Below, piece by piece: positions 1-7,165 of a stretch of 64,000 nt of DNA. A program made the translations under genes and the position numbers. The stretch is from the NCBI RefSeq assembly GCF_029626225.1, contig NZ_JARUBP010000001.1, positions 5,518,001 through 5,582,000 of the forward strand. Direction: 5' to 3'. The notes beneath the pieces were generated by a model. That model was not told the DNA's origin. It did no database searches and was given only the letters and a program-made list of their open reading frames with translations. The first letter of the stretch is position 1. Each line of letters opens with the position of its first letter. This DNA comes from Asanoa sp. WMMD1127. GTDB lineage: Bacteria; Actinomycetota; Actinomycetes; Mycobacteriales; Micromonosporaceae.

Positions 1-2
1 AG

Positions 3-1247
3 GTCTCGCCGCCGCAGGAGCACGTGCGCGGCCAGGAGTGGTGGGTGGCCTACCAGCCGGTGAGCTACCGGATCGAGTCGCGCAAGGGCACCCGGGCCCA
101 GTTCGCCGCGATGGTCACCGCGTGCCACAACGCCGGGGTCAAGGTGATCGTCGACGCCGTCGTCAACCACATGGCCAACGAGGACAAGACGGGGCCGGGC
201 TGGGCCGGTTCGGCGTGGAGCCACTACAACTACCCGGGCGTCTACCAGACGCAGGACTTCCACCACTGCGGGCGCAACGGCGACGACGACATCCGCAACT
301 ACAACGACCGCTACGAGGTGCAGCACTGCGAGCTGGTCAACCTGGCGGACCTCGACACCGGCGCCAGCTATGTGCGGGGGCGGCTCGCGGCGTACCTCAA
401 CGACCTGTTGTCCCTCGGCGTCGACGGCTTCCGGATGGACGCCAGCAAGCACATGCCGGCGGCCGACATCGCCAACATCAGGTCCCGGCTGTCCCGCCCG
501 GCATATCTCGTGCAGGAGGTCATCCACGGCGCCGGCGAGCCGATCACGCCGGGCGAATACACGGGCAACGGCGACGTCCACGAGTTCCGGTTCGGCAAGG
601 ACCTCGCCCGGATGTTCCGCAACGAGCGGCTGGCCTACCTGCGCGACTTCGGCGAGGCGTGGGGCTACCTGCCGTCCGGCTCCGCGGTCTCGTTCGTAGA
701 CAACCACGACACGCAGCGCGACGTCGCCGGTGTGCTGACCTACCGCGACAACGGCAGCTACGCGCTCGCCAACGCGTTCATGCTCGCCTGGCCCTACGGT
801 TCGCCGACCGTGATGTCCAGTTACGAGTTCAGCTCGCGCGACCAGGGGCCGCCGTCGGACAGCTCCGGCCGCACCAGCAACGCGACCTGCTTCTCCGGTG
901 GGTGGCGCTGCGAGCACCGGTGGCAGGTGATCGCCAACATGGTCGGCTTCCGCAACGCGGTCGAGGGCACGCCGGTCGTCAACTGGTACGACAACGGCAA
1001 CAACCACATCGCGTTCGGGCGCGGCTCGGCCGGCTACCTGACGATCAACGACGAGGATGGCGCGGTCAACGGCCGGTCGTACGACTCGAACCTGCCCGCC
1101 GGCCGCTACTGCGACGTGATCCACGGCGAGCGCTCCGGGTCGGGCTGCACCGGCCCGGTGATCACAGTGGACAGCGGCGGCTGGTTCAGCGCCAACGTCG
1201 CCGCGCACGACGCCGTGGCGATCCACATCGGAGCGCGGCTGCCCTGA
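3..1247 (+). CDS. Secreted-type alpha-amylase, GH13 (5' end outside window)
   Basis: The reading frame is already open at base 3 and the true start lies upstream, so this is the C-terminal ~415 residues. All four GH13 signature regions are visible: VSPPQEH just before position 24, DAVVNH near 156, GFRMDASKH with the nucleophile Asp at 438-440, QEVIHG with the acid/base Glu at 516-518, and FVDNHD with the third catalytic Asp at 708-710. The enzyme should cleave internal alpha-1,4 bonds in starch outside the cell. It ends after a short all-beta C domain and no CBM20 starch-binding module follows. The layout resembles the Streptomyces-type amylases. The next gene, also an exported glycan hydrolase, follows 71 bases later in the same direction. 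Confidence 0.95.
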   Translation, partial: VSPPQEHVRGQEWWVAYQPVSYRIESRKGTRAQFAAMVTACHNAGVKVIVDAVVNHMANEDKTGPGWAGSAWSHYNYPGVYQTQDFHHCGRNGDDDIRNYNDRYEVQHCELVNLADLDTGASYVRGRLAAYLNDLLSLGVDGFRMDASKHMPAADIANIRSRLSRPAYLVQEVIHGAGEPITPGEYTGNGDVHEFRFGKDLARMFRNERLAYLRDFGEAWGYLPSGSAVSFVDNHDTQRDVAGVLTYRDNGSYALANAFMLAWPYGSPTVMSSYEFSSRDQGPPSDSSGRTSNATCFSGGWRCEHRWQVIANMVGFRNAVEGTPVVNWYDNGNNHIAFGRGSAGYLTINDEDGAVNGRSYDSNLPAGRYCDVIHGERSGSGCTGPVITVDSGGWFSANVAAHDAVAIHIGARLP

Positions 1248-1318
1248 GTCGGCGACCCGACCGCAGCGGTGGTTGAGGTTCCCGCCGGCGGGGAGGACCC
1301 TGTCCCCAGGAGGCGGCC

Positions 1319-2863
1319 ATGGCTCGGCGACGGTGGGCGACACTGCTGGTGGTGACGATGGTGGCGGCCGGCCTGTCGGCGGTCGCCACGCCGGCGCGGG
1401 CGATCCCGCCGCCGCCCGGCTACGCGATCCGCGGCGTCGACGTGTCCTACTTCCAGGGGCCGGCCCTCGACTGGGCGGTGCTGGCCCAGGGCGGCACGAG
1501 GTTCGCCTACATCCGGGTCAGCGAGCAGGACGGGCGCGCCCTGCCCAACAACAACCCGGACCCGTTCTTCGCGACGAACTGGGCGGGCGCGCGGGCCAAC
1601 GGCGTCTACGCCGGGGCGTACCACCGGGCCCGTCCGGGTCTGACGACCGGCAGGCAGCAGGCCGACGTGCTGCTCGACCTGGCGCCGCACCCCGCCGACG
1701 GGCTGACCCTGCCGCCGATGCTCGACATCGAGTGGCCGCGACCCGAGTGGGGCCTGGGCGACTGCTACAACCTGACGCCGGCGCAGATGGTGGCCTGGAT
1801 CCAGGACTTCGTCGACGAGGTCGCGGTCCGCACCGGCCGCCAGGCGATGATCTACACGAACACCAACTGGTGGAACGCGTGCACGGGCAGCAGCACCCGG
1901 TTCGCGGCGAACCCGCTGTTCCTCGCCAACTATTCCCAGAACCCGCCGCCGCTGCCGGCCGGCTGGCCGTCGTTCACCATGTGGCAGCACGCGGCCGGCG
2001 AGTCGATCCCCGGGTCCGACTGGGCGTCGCCCGACCTCGACGTGTTCCAGGGCGACTACGCCGCCCTGGCCCGGCTGGTCGGTGGGCCGGCGACCGCGCT
2101 GCTGGCCAACGTCAACAACCGCTACGTCACCGCGGAGAACGCCGGCGCGGCGCCGCTGGTCGCCAACCGCGCCGCGATCGGGCCGTGGGAGCAGTTCGAC
2201 CGCATCGACCTCAGCGGCGGCTTCGTGGCGCTGCGGGCCCGGGTCAACGGCCGGTTCGTCACCGCGGAAAACGCCGGCGCGGCGCCGCTGGTCGCCAACC
2301 GCGCCACGATCGGGCCGTGGGAGAGGTTCCAGCTCGTCACCAACGCCGACGGGACGGTCAGCCTCCGGGCGGCCGTCAACAACCTGTTCGTCACCGCCGA
2401 GGACGCGGGCCGGTCCGCCCTCATCGCCAACCGGGCCGCCGTCGGCCGGTGGGAGAAGTTCCGTCTCGCCCGGCCGGCGCCGCTGGTCAACCTGTTGGCC
2501 GGCGTCAACCGGCGCTACGTCAGCGCGGCCGCCACCGGCCTGATCGCCAACCGCGCCGTGGTCGCCCGCACGGAACAGTTCGACCAGGTCGACGCGGGCG
2601 GCGGGATGGTCGCGTTCCGGGCGCGGAGCAACGGCCTCTTCGTCACCGCCGAGGACGCCGGCCGATCGCCGCTGGTCGCCAACCGCACGGCGGTGGGGCG
2701 CTGGGAGAAGTTCACGCCCGTCACCAACGCCGACGGCACGGTCAGCCTGCGGGCCAACGTCAACAACCGCTACGTCACGGCCGAGGACCGCGGCGCCGCG
2801 CCCCTGATCGCCAACCGCACAGCCATCGGCCCGTGGGAGAAGTTCTTCCGGCTGGTGACCTGA
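1319..2863 (+). CDS. Secreted GH25 lysozyme-like protein with fascin-type repeats
   Basis: The 514-residue product begins with a signal peptide (about residues 1-29, ending in an AxA site) after a strong AGGAGG at 1307-1312. Residues ~38-245 match the GH25 muramidase fold: GVDVSYFQG near the start, AYIRVSE, and PPMLDIEWP carrying the acidic D-x-E pair. GH25 enzymes hydrolyse the MurNAc-GlcNAc bond of peptidoglycan. From residue ~260 to the end there are six ~43-residue units of the type NNRYVTAE...LIANR...GPWEKF, the pattern of fascin-like beta-trefoils, probably a glycan-binding appendage. An invertebrate-type or muramidase role in cell-wall remodelling is inferred; the substrate is not shown by the sequence. 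Confidence 0.9.
   Translation: MARRRWATLLVVTMVAAGLSAVATPARAIPPPPGYAIRGVDVSYFQGPALDWAVLAQGGTRFAYIRVSEQDGRALPNNNPDPFFATNWAGARANGVYAGAYHRARPGLTTGRQQADVLLDLAPHPADGLTLPPMLDIEWPRPEWGLGDCYNLTPAQMVAWIQDFVDEVAVRTGRQAMIYTNTNWWNACTGSSTRFAANPLFLANYSQNPPPLPAGWPSFTMWQHAAGESIPGSDWASPDLDVFQGDYAALARLVGGPATALLANVNNRYVTAENAGAAPLVANRAAIGPWEQFDRIDLSGGFVALRARVNGRFVTAENAGAAPLVANRATIGPWERFQLVTNADGTVSLRAAVNNLFVTAEDAGRSALIANRAAVGRWEKFRLARPAPLVNLLAGVNRRYVSAAATGLIANRAVVARTEQFDQVDAGGGMVAFRARSNGLFVTAEDAGRSPLVANRTAVGRWEKFTPVTNADGTVSLRANVNNRYVTAEDRGAAPLIANRTAIGPWEKFFRLVT
2126..2323 (+). repeat. Near-identical internal duplication in the fascin-type domain
   Basis: Bases 2126-2191 and 2258-2323 are 66-base copies that differ at only two positions. 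They encode the repeat core VTAENAGAAPLVANRA.IGPWE twice, 44 codons apart. The other four repeats in the gene are more diverged, so this pair looks like a recent duplication or gene conversion inside the coding region. Confidence 0.85.
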
Positions 2864-2887
2864 CCGCGCGGCGGGTATGAGTGGACC

Positions 2888-3274
2888 ATGGCCCACCGCA
2901 GCAGGCTCTCCACGATCCTCATCGACGCACCCACGGCCGAGGCCCCCGCGGCCGCCGGTTTCTGGTCACAGGCACTCGGTGTCCCGGCGCGCCCGGAACC
3001 CGACGAGCCCCAGTTCACCGCGCTCGACGGCGCGCTGCCCGACCACGTCCTGGCGGTGCAGTCGGTCGACGACGAGCCCCGCTTCCACGTCGACATCGAA
3101 ACCGACGACGTCGAGGCGGAGACGGCGCGCCTCGTCGCCCTGGGCGCGGTCGAGGTGAACCGCTGGCTGGAGTGCCGGATCCTCCGAGCGCCGGGCGGCC
3201 ACCTCCTCTGCGTCATCCCACGCCACAGCGACCCGGAAACCTTCGCCCGCCTGTCCCGGGAGTGGCCCGGCTAG
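2888..3274 (+). CDS. VOC/glyoxalase-like domain protein
   Basis: This 128-residue protein has the single-repeat pattern of the vicinal-oxygen-chelate fold. There is an N-terminal segment with AAGFWSQALGVP, a central 'D..L.VQSVDDEPRFHVDIETDDVEAETARL' block, and a C-terminal GGHLLCVIP strand. Such proteins in actinomycetes are usually annotated glyoxalase-like; the metal ligands and substrate cannot be assigned. It starts 24 bases after the GH25 stop codon and is followed 18 bases later by another plus-strand gene, so it may be co-transcribed with its neighbours. Confidence 0.75.
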   Translation: MAHRSRLSTILIDAPTAEAPAAAGFWSQALGVPARPEPDEPQFTALDGALPDHVLAVQSVDDEPRFHVDIETDDVEAETARLVALGAVEVNRWLECRILRAPGGHLLCVIPRHSDPETFARLSREWPG

Positions 3275-3292
3275 ACATGCGACCATTCATGG

Positions 3293-3808
3293 ATGGACGT
3301 CGCAGTGGTCCGGTTCACCCTCCGCAGCGTCGTCGGTCTGGTCGGCGTGGCGTTGGTGCTGGCGGTTGCGGTGCGCTGGTCGCCACGCGCGGATCACGCC
3401 GCGGTCGCGGCGTGGCGGCCGCCGGTCGGCTACGCCCTGGCCGAGACGGTGCCGTTGAGTGGCGATCGGGCGTTGCGGCTCTGGACCGGACCCAACGGTT
3501 GGCAGGTCGAGAGCCTCGTGGCGGGTCGCAGCGAGTCCGCGGTCGGTGCCGCCGGCGGCGTCGACCAGTTCGCGGTCAGCGAGGTCCTCGGCGGCTTCGT
3601 CGGGACCGTCCCGACGCGCGGCTGCCGAGCCGCCCTGATCCGCGACGCGGGCGGCATCGCCGTCCGCGCCGACCTCCACGACGGATTCTTCCTGGTCGCG
3701 GCGGAGGCGTTCGCCGCCACCGGCGACGCGCTGCTGGTCACGCCGCTCGACGCTGCCGGCCGGCCCCTGGCCGGCGAGACCGTCACACCGATCGCCGGTC
3801 GCCCCTGA
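3293..3808 (+). CDS. Hypothetical membrane-anchored protein
   Basis: The 171-residue product has one N-terminal hydrophobic helix (about residues 10-28) followed by an extracytoplasmic-looking domain of short beta strands. It contains a single Cys (TRGC). I do not recognise a family. It ends just before a long perfect hairpin that also abuts the end of the convergent SRPBCC gene. Confidence 0.6.
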   Translation: MDVAVVRFTLRSVVGLVGVALVLAVAVRWSPRADHAAVAAWRPPVGYALAETVPLSGDRALRLWTGPNGWQVESLVAGRSESAVGAAGGVDQFAVSEVLGGFVGTVPTRGCRAALIRDAGGIAVRADLHDGFFLVAAEAFAATGDALLVTPLDAAGRPLAGETVTPIAGRP

Positions 3809-3829
3809 GGCGCCGCTGGCGGCGTCAGT

Positions 3830-3893
3830 TTGCTCTGCAGCCGGATACGCAACACCCTCCGCCGCAGGCGTTGCGTATCCGGCTGCAGAGCAA
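3830..3893. terminator. 24-bp perfect stem-loop between convergent genes
   Basis: Bases 3830-3853 are exactly complementary to 3870-3893, with a 16-base loop. The arm begins TTGCTCTGCAGCCGG and ends ATACGCAAC. It lies between the stop codons at 3808 (plus) and 3898 (minus). A bidirectional terminator is the simplest reading. There is no U-tract, and the arm length and perfect symmetry are also compatible with a dispersed palindromic repeat. Confidence 0.65.
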
Positions 3894-3897
3894 GGGC

Positions 3898-4416
3898 CTA
3901 CTGGTAAGCCGGCGCCAGCTCCCCGTAGAGCCGGCCCCAGGCCGGGATCTCCTCGGCCGCCAGATGCGCGCCCAGCCGGTCCAGGAAGGCGTGCGTGCCC
4001 GGGATGAAGCCCTGGGCGTTGCGCACGCTCAGCCCGCGGTGGGTGAAGACCAGCACGGTCCCGTCGCCGTCCTCGGTCAGCTCGTAGCGGACCACGCCGT
4101 CCTCGACGATGCGCTGCCGCCACTCGTGCTCGAGGACGGCCGTCCGCGCGCCGGCGCCCGTCGGCGGCTGCCAGGTCAGGATCCGCCCGGTCATCTCCTT
4201 GGCCTCGGGCGCGGCCGGCGGGTCGTCGGGCATCATCGTGATCGTGCCGCCCGGGCGGGCGTCGATCGTGGTCGCGCCGAACCAGATCGCGCGCTCGGCG
4301 GGGTCGGTGATCGCGGCCCACACCGCATCGATGGGGTACGGCAGTCGGCGCCGGAACGTCATCGTCGCGGTCTCGCCGCGCACGTCGAGGTGGCCCAGGC
4401 GGTCGTCAGTGCTCAT
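3898..4416 (-). CDS. SRPBCC (AHSA1/activator-type START-like) protein
   Basis: The 172-residue protein has the SRPBCC hallmarks: an early VWAAITDPAERAIWFG motif, then a beta-grip with PGGTITMMPDD and an EHEWRQRIVEDGVVRYEL strand, ending in a long helix with FLDRLGAHL. The family binds hydrophobic ligands in a cavity and is typed as AHSA1-like. Its ATG overlaps the stop of the upstream ArsR gene in an ATGA junction. This ArsR-SRPBCC pair is common in actinobacteria, where both genes are co-transcribed. The ligand is unknown. Confidence 0.88.
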   Translation of the reverse strand: MSTDDRLGHLDVRGETATMTFRRRLPYPIDAVWAAITDPAERAIWFGATTIDARPGGTITMMPDDPPAAPEAKEMTGRILTWQPPTGAGARTAVLEHEWRQRIVEDGVVRYELTEDGDGTVLVFTHRGLSVRNAQGFIPGTHAFLDRLGAHLAAEEIPAWGRLYGELAPAYQ

Positions 4417-4754
4417 CGGTCGGTCGTTCCTTCGGCTCGGGCGAGGTTCGCGGTGCGGTTGGCGAGGTGCGTCTCCACCGCGTCCAGATGGCGGGCCCAG
4501 TGCTCGCGGTAGCGGGCCAGCCAGTCGTCCACTTCGGACAGCGGCTCGGTGCGCAGGGTGTAGATCCGCCGCTGCGCCTGCGCCCGCACGTCGACCAGGC
4601 CGACCTCGCGCAGCACCCGCAGGTGGCGGGAGATCGCCGGCTGGGTCAGCGCCGGGAAGGCGGCCACGAGGTCGCCGGCGGGCCGCGCGCCGCCGGTCAG
4701 CAGGTCGAGCATGGCCCGGCGGGTTGGGTCCGCCAGCGCGGTGAAGACGTCCAC
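4413..4754 (-). CDS. ArsR-family winged-helix regulator
   Basis: The 113-residue protein carries the ArsR winged helix: FTALADPTRRAMLDLL, then the recognition helix LTQPAISRHLRVLREVGLV and the wing RRIYTL. The metal-binding ELCVC box of true metal sensors is absent, so it is the non-metal SRPBCC-linked subgroup. The GTG start at 4754 lies about seven bases after a good -10 box, so the mRNA is probably leaderless. Autoregulation is likely through the inverted repeat at 4760-4781. Confidence 0.9.
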   Translation of the reverse strand: MDVFTALADPTRRAMLDLLTGGARPAGDLVAAFPALTQPAISRHLRVLREVGLVDVRAQAQRRIYTLRTEPLSEVDDWLARYREHWARHLDAVETHLANRTANLARAEGTTDR

Positions 4755-4759
4755 GCCGC

Positions 4760-4788
4760 TATATTACGCACGACTCATATAAACGCAA
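4760..4788 (-). promoter_or_regulatory. Leaderless promoter and candidate ArsR operator
   Basis: On the minus strand TTGCGT (4788-4783), a 16-base spacer and TAATAT (4766-4761) form a promoter that places +1 at or beside the GTG at 4754. The inverted repeat TATAT-N12-ATATA (4760-4781) overlaps the -10 box, the expected position for a dimeric ArsR repressor site. The assignment rests on position and symmetry only. Confidence 0.5.
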
Positions 4789-4795
4789 GCTCATA

Positions 4796-4885
4796 CAGCA
4801 ACCCCTGGGCGCCAGCGACTTCGAGCTGCGGGTGGGCGGCGCGGGGATCGAGGGCTCGTTCGCGCTGACGGTCGGCGCGCGGTGA
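4796..4885 (+). pseudogene. Possible 3' remnant of a lost gene
   Basis: A plus-strand frame ending in TGA at 4883-4885 reads QQPLGASDFELRVGGAG... and ends ...FALTVGAR. It has no start codon or ribosome site and runs backwards into the ArsR promoter. The amino-acid pattern looks protein-like, and the stop forms a GTGA overlap with a further short frame. I do not recognise the parent gene, and chance coding potential in GC-rich DNA is a real alternative. Confidence 0.2.
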
Positions 4886-4936
4886 ACGCGTACCTGGAGA
4901 TGTGGGGTCCCACCGGCCCGTTCCTTCGAATGCCCG

Positions 4937-6106
4937 CTAGGCCGGCGCCGCACACCTTGCGAGCCGGTGCGGCGCGGGCAGCACGCGCTCGGTCAGCGCG
5001 AGCGCCAGCGCGGCCAGGCCGAGCAGCGCGCCGATCAGCACCGTGCTCCGCACGCCGTGCCCCGGCAGCACCAGACCGCCCAGGAAGGCGCCGGCGGTGA
5101 TGCCGACGTTGACCGCGGCGGACAGGGTCGCCGCGGCCAGGTCCGAGCGCCCGGGCGCCACCCGCAGCACCAGGCCGCCGAGCGACGCGGTGAACGCGGC
5201 GAACGCGAACCCGGCCAGGGCGAGCAGCCCGACCGCCGCGACGGGGTGCCCGCCCAGCGCGTACAGGCCGAGCAACGCCGCCGCCTGCACCGCGACCGTG
5301 CCGACCAGCGCCCGCCACGGGTCACGGTCGACCACCGCGCCCACGGCGACGATGCCGAGCACGCTGGCGATGCCGCGCACGAGGAGGATGGCGCCGACGG
5401 ACGCCGCGGCGAACCCGCTGACATCGGTGACGAACAAGGCGACATAGGTGTACGCGGCGATCGCGCCCGCGGTCGTCAGCGCGGCGACGCCCACGAGCAG
5501 CCAGAAGCGGCGCGTGTCGGGTGTGGACCCGCGGGCGGCGTGGCCCTCGTCGGGCCGGGTCGATGGCAGCAGGGCGGCCACCACGAGCAGCACCACGGCG
5601 CCGAGCGCGGCCACCGCGAGCTGTGCGGCGCGCCAGCCGGCCCGCTCGCCCAACCAGGTGCCGGCGGGCACGCCCACGACCAGGGCGACGTTGCCGCCGG
5701 CGAACACCGTGGCGACCGCCCGGCCGCGCAGCCCGGGCCGGAACAGCTCCGCCGCGGCCGGCACCACCACCGCCCAGAACAGCGCATGGGTGGCCGCGGT
5801 CGCCATCCGGGCCGCCAGCACGAGCGCATAGCTGCTCGCGAACGCGGTCGCCGCCACGCTGACGACGAACCCCGCCAGCAGCGCGGAGAGCAACAGCCGG
5901 CGCGGCACCCGCCGGGCGAGCGCCGTCAGCGGGATCGAGCCGACGACGACCACCGCCCCGTACGCGGTGACCAGCGTGCCCACCTGCGACGGCGAAAGCC
6001 CCAGGTCGGCTGCCATCGGCAGCATCAGGCCGACCGGCAGCGCCTCGGCCGTGGTGTAGAGGAACGTCCCGCCGGCCAGGCCGACGAGCGCGCCAACCGC
6101 TCGCAT
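4937..6106 (-). CDS. MFS transporter, DHA1-type (12 TM)
   Basis: The 389-residue protein is almost entirely hydrophobic with about 12 membrane helices. The loop 2-3 MFS motif is recognisable as IPLTALARRVPRRLLL, and PTIG-like GVPAGTWLGERAGWR lies near helix 5. The length is that of DHA1 drug or sugar efflux permeases. A purine-rich TTAGGGGGA precedes the ATG. The gene diverges from a CGNR-type regulator 69 bases away, which suggests the regulator controls it. The substrate is unknown; export of a small hydrophobic molecule is an inference. Confidence 0.9.
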   Translation of the reverse strand: MRAVGALVGLAGGTFLYTTAEALPVGLMLPMAADLGLSPSQVGTLVTAYGAVVVVGSIPLTALARRVPRRLLLSALLAGFVVSVAATAFASSYALVLAARMATAATHALFWAVVVPAAAELFRPGLRGRAVATVFAGGNVALVVGVPAGTWLGERAGWRAAQLAVAALGAVVLLVVAALLPSTRPDEGHAARGSTPDTRRFWLLVGVAALTTAGAIAAYTYVALFVTDVSGFAAASVGAILLVRGIASVLGIVAVGAVVDRDPWRALVGTVAVQAAALLGLYALGGHPVAAVGLLALAGFAFAAFTASLGGLVLRVAPGRSDLAAATLSAAVNVGITAGAFLGGLVLPGHGVRSTVLIGALLGLAALALALTERVLPAPHRLARCAAPA

Positions 6107-6175
6107 GTTTCCCCCTAACCGAGCTTTGATGGCAACAATCTAGCGTCCCGCCCGTTTCTGGTAAAGTGCGTTTCG

Positions 6176-6766
6176 ATGGAAACAGTGCAGCGGATGCGTC
6201 TGGTGGGCGGCAACCTGGCGCTCGACTTCGTCAACACCCGCAGCGGCCCGCCCGACGGGCCGGCCGACGACGACGTGCTGACCGGCCATCCCGAGCTGGT
6301 CGCCTGGGGCGTCTACGCCGGCGCCCTCACCGCCCACGAGGCGACGGCGCTCGACCGCACGCGCGGCACGCGGGCCGCGTTCGCGCGCGCCCGGCGCACC
6401 CGCGACTACCTCGACGACCTGTTCCGCGGCGTCGCCGCCGGCCGCGACCCCGACGCCGACCTGCTGGCCCGGCTGGGCGACGACGCGGCCGAGGCGCTCG
6501 CCCACGCGACGCTCGAGCCCGCCTACGTCTGGTCCTGGCGCGGAGACCGCACGCCGGCTCGCCCCCTGCGCCCGGTGGTGCACGCCGCGGTCGAGCTGCT
6601 CACGGCGGGCCCACTCGACCGCGTCAAGGCCTGCGGCGGCTGCCGCTTCCTCTTCCTCGACGAGAGCAAGAACCGCAGCCGCCGCTGGTGCAGCATGGAC
6701 GACTGCGGCACGGCCGAGAAGATCCGCCGCTACGTCGACAACCGCCGCGCGCGCGCCGCGACCTGA
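6176..6766 (+). CDS. CGNR zinc-finger / ABATE-domain regulator
   Basis: The 196-residue protein has an N-terminal ABATE (putative stress-induced regulator) domain starting LVGGNLALDFVNTR. A C-terminal CGNR zinc finger follows, with the pattern CGGC...F.D.SKNRSRRWCS...CG..EKIRRY. The four cysteines of the finger are all present. A TAAAGT -10 box at 6162-6167 lies eight bases before the ATG, so the transcript is probably leaderless. Head-to-head placement with the MFS gene suggests local control of efflux. Confidence 0.88.
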   Translation: METVQRMRLVGGNLALDFVNTRSGPPDGPADDDVLTGHPELVAWGVYAGALTAHEATALDRTRGTRAAFARARRTRDYLDDLFRGVAAGRDPDADLLARLGDDAAEALAHATLEPAYVWSWRGDRTPARPLRPVVHAAVELLTAGPLDRVKACGGCRFLFLDESKNRSRRWCSMDDCGTAEKIRRYVDNRRARAAT

Positions 6767-6796
6767 CGGGTGTGGCGGGCGACACGCGACACGCCG

Positions 6797-6844
6797 ACAC
6801 ACCATCTGGTGTTGCCTAAACACAGGGGCACCCATATATGGTGT
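6797..6844 (+). promoter_or_regulatory. Tandem NrdR boxes and nrdAB promoter
   Basis: Box 1 (6797-6812, ACACACCATCTGGTGT) and box 2 (6829-6844, CACCCATATATGGTGT) both fit the 16-base NrdR consensus acaCwAtATaTwGtgt. They are 32 bases apart start to start, three helical turns, as required for cooperative NrdR binding. A promoter TTGCCT (6812-6817), 17-base spacer, TATATG (6835-6840) is interleaved, so bound NrdR would cover both -35 and -10. NrdR represses RNR genes when (d)ATP is high. Confidence 0.85.
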
Positions 6845-6852
6845 CTCCCGCA

Positions 6853-7032
6853 GCTGGTTCGGCCGTCCTCACCAGACGGCCGAGGCAAGAGGGAACCCGG
6901 TGCGATTCCGGGGCTGCCCCGCAGCGGTGAGTGGGAACGACCGCCGTCAACGAAGCACTGGGCCCGGGCCCGGGAAGCGACGGCCACTAGGCGACCGTGA
7001 GGTCACGCCCACGAGTCCGAAGACCTGCCAGC
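6853..7032 (+). ncRNA. Cobalamin (B12) riboswitch
   Basis: The leader contains the class-defining blocks in order: AGAGGGAACCCGGTGCGATTC (6888-6907, long form), GCTGCCCCGCAGCGGTGA, and the 3' block CACGAGTCCGAAGACCTGCC near 7010-7029. The closing stem pairs GCTGG (6853-6857) with CCAGC (7028-7032). Adenosylcobalamin binding should switch off the downstream class Ia reductase. The same arrangement is known for nrdABS in Streptomyces, where a B12-dependent class II enzyme takes over. Confidence 0.95.
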
Positions 7033-7034
7033 GC

Positions 7035-7058
7035 GCCGCACGCCGCCCGGCGTGCGGC
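7035..7058 (+). terminator. GC hairpin after the riboswitch (candidate expression platform)
   Basis: Bases 7035-7044 pair perfectly with 7049-7058 around a four-base loop GCCC. The hairpin starts three bases after the riboswitch closing stem and about 100 bases before the nrdA ribosome site. It lacks a U-run. It could be an intrinsic-like or Rho-assisted terminator controlled by the aptamer, or part of an anti-structure; the sequence alone does not decide. Confidence 0.5.
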
Positions 7059-7165
7059 GGTCGAAGGCCGCGCGGGACGGCCGACGCCACGGCCGGCACA
7101 CGCGTGCGCCGGCGGCGTCGCCCTGCGCGCCCGACGACCCTCGGTGTTGGCGTGAGGAGGGGGAC

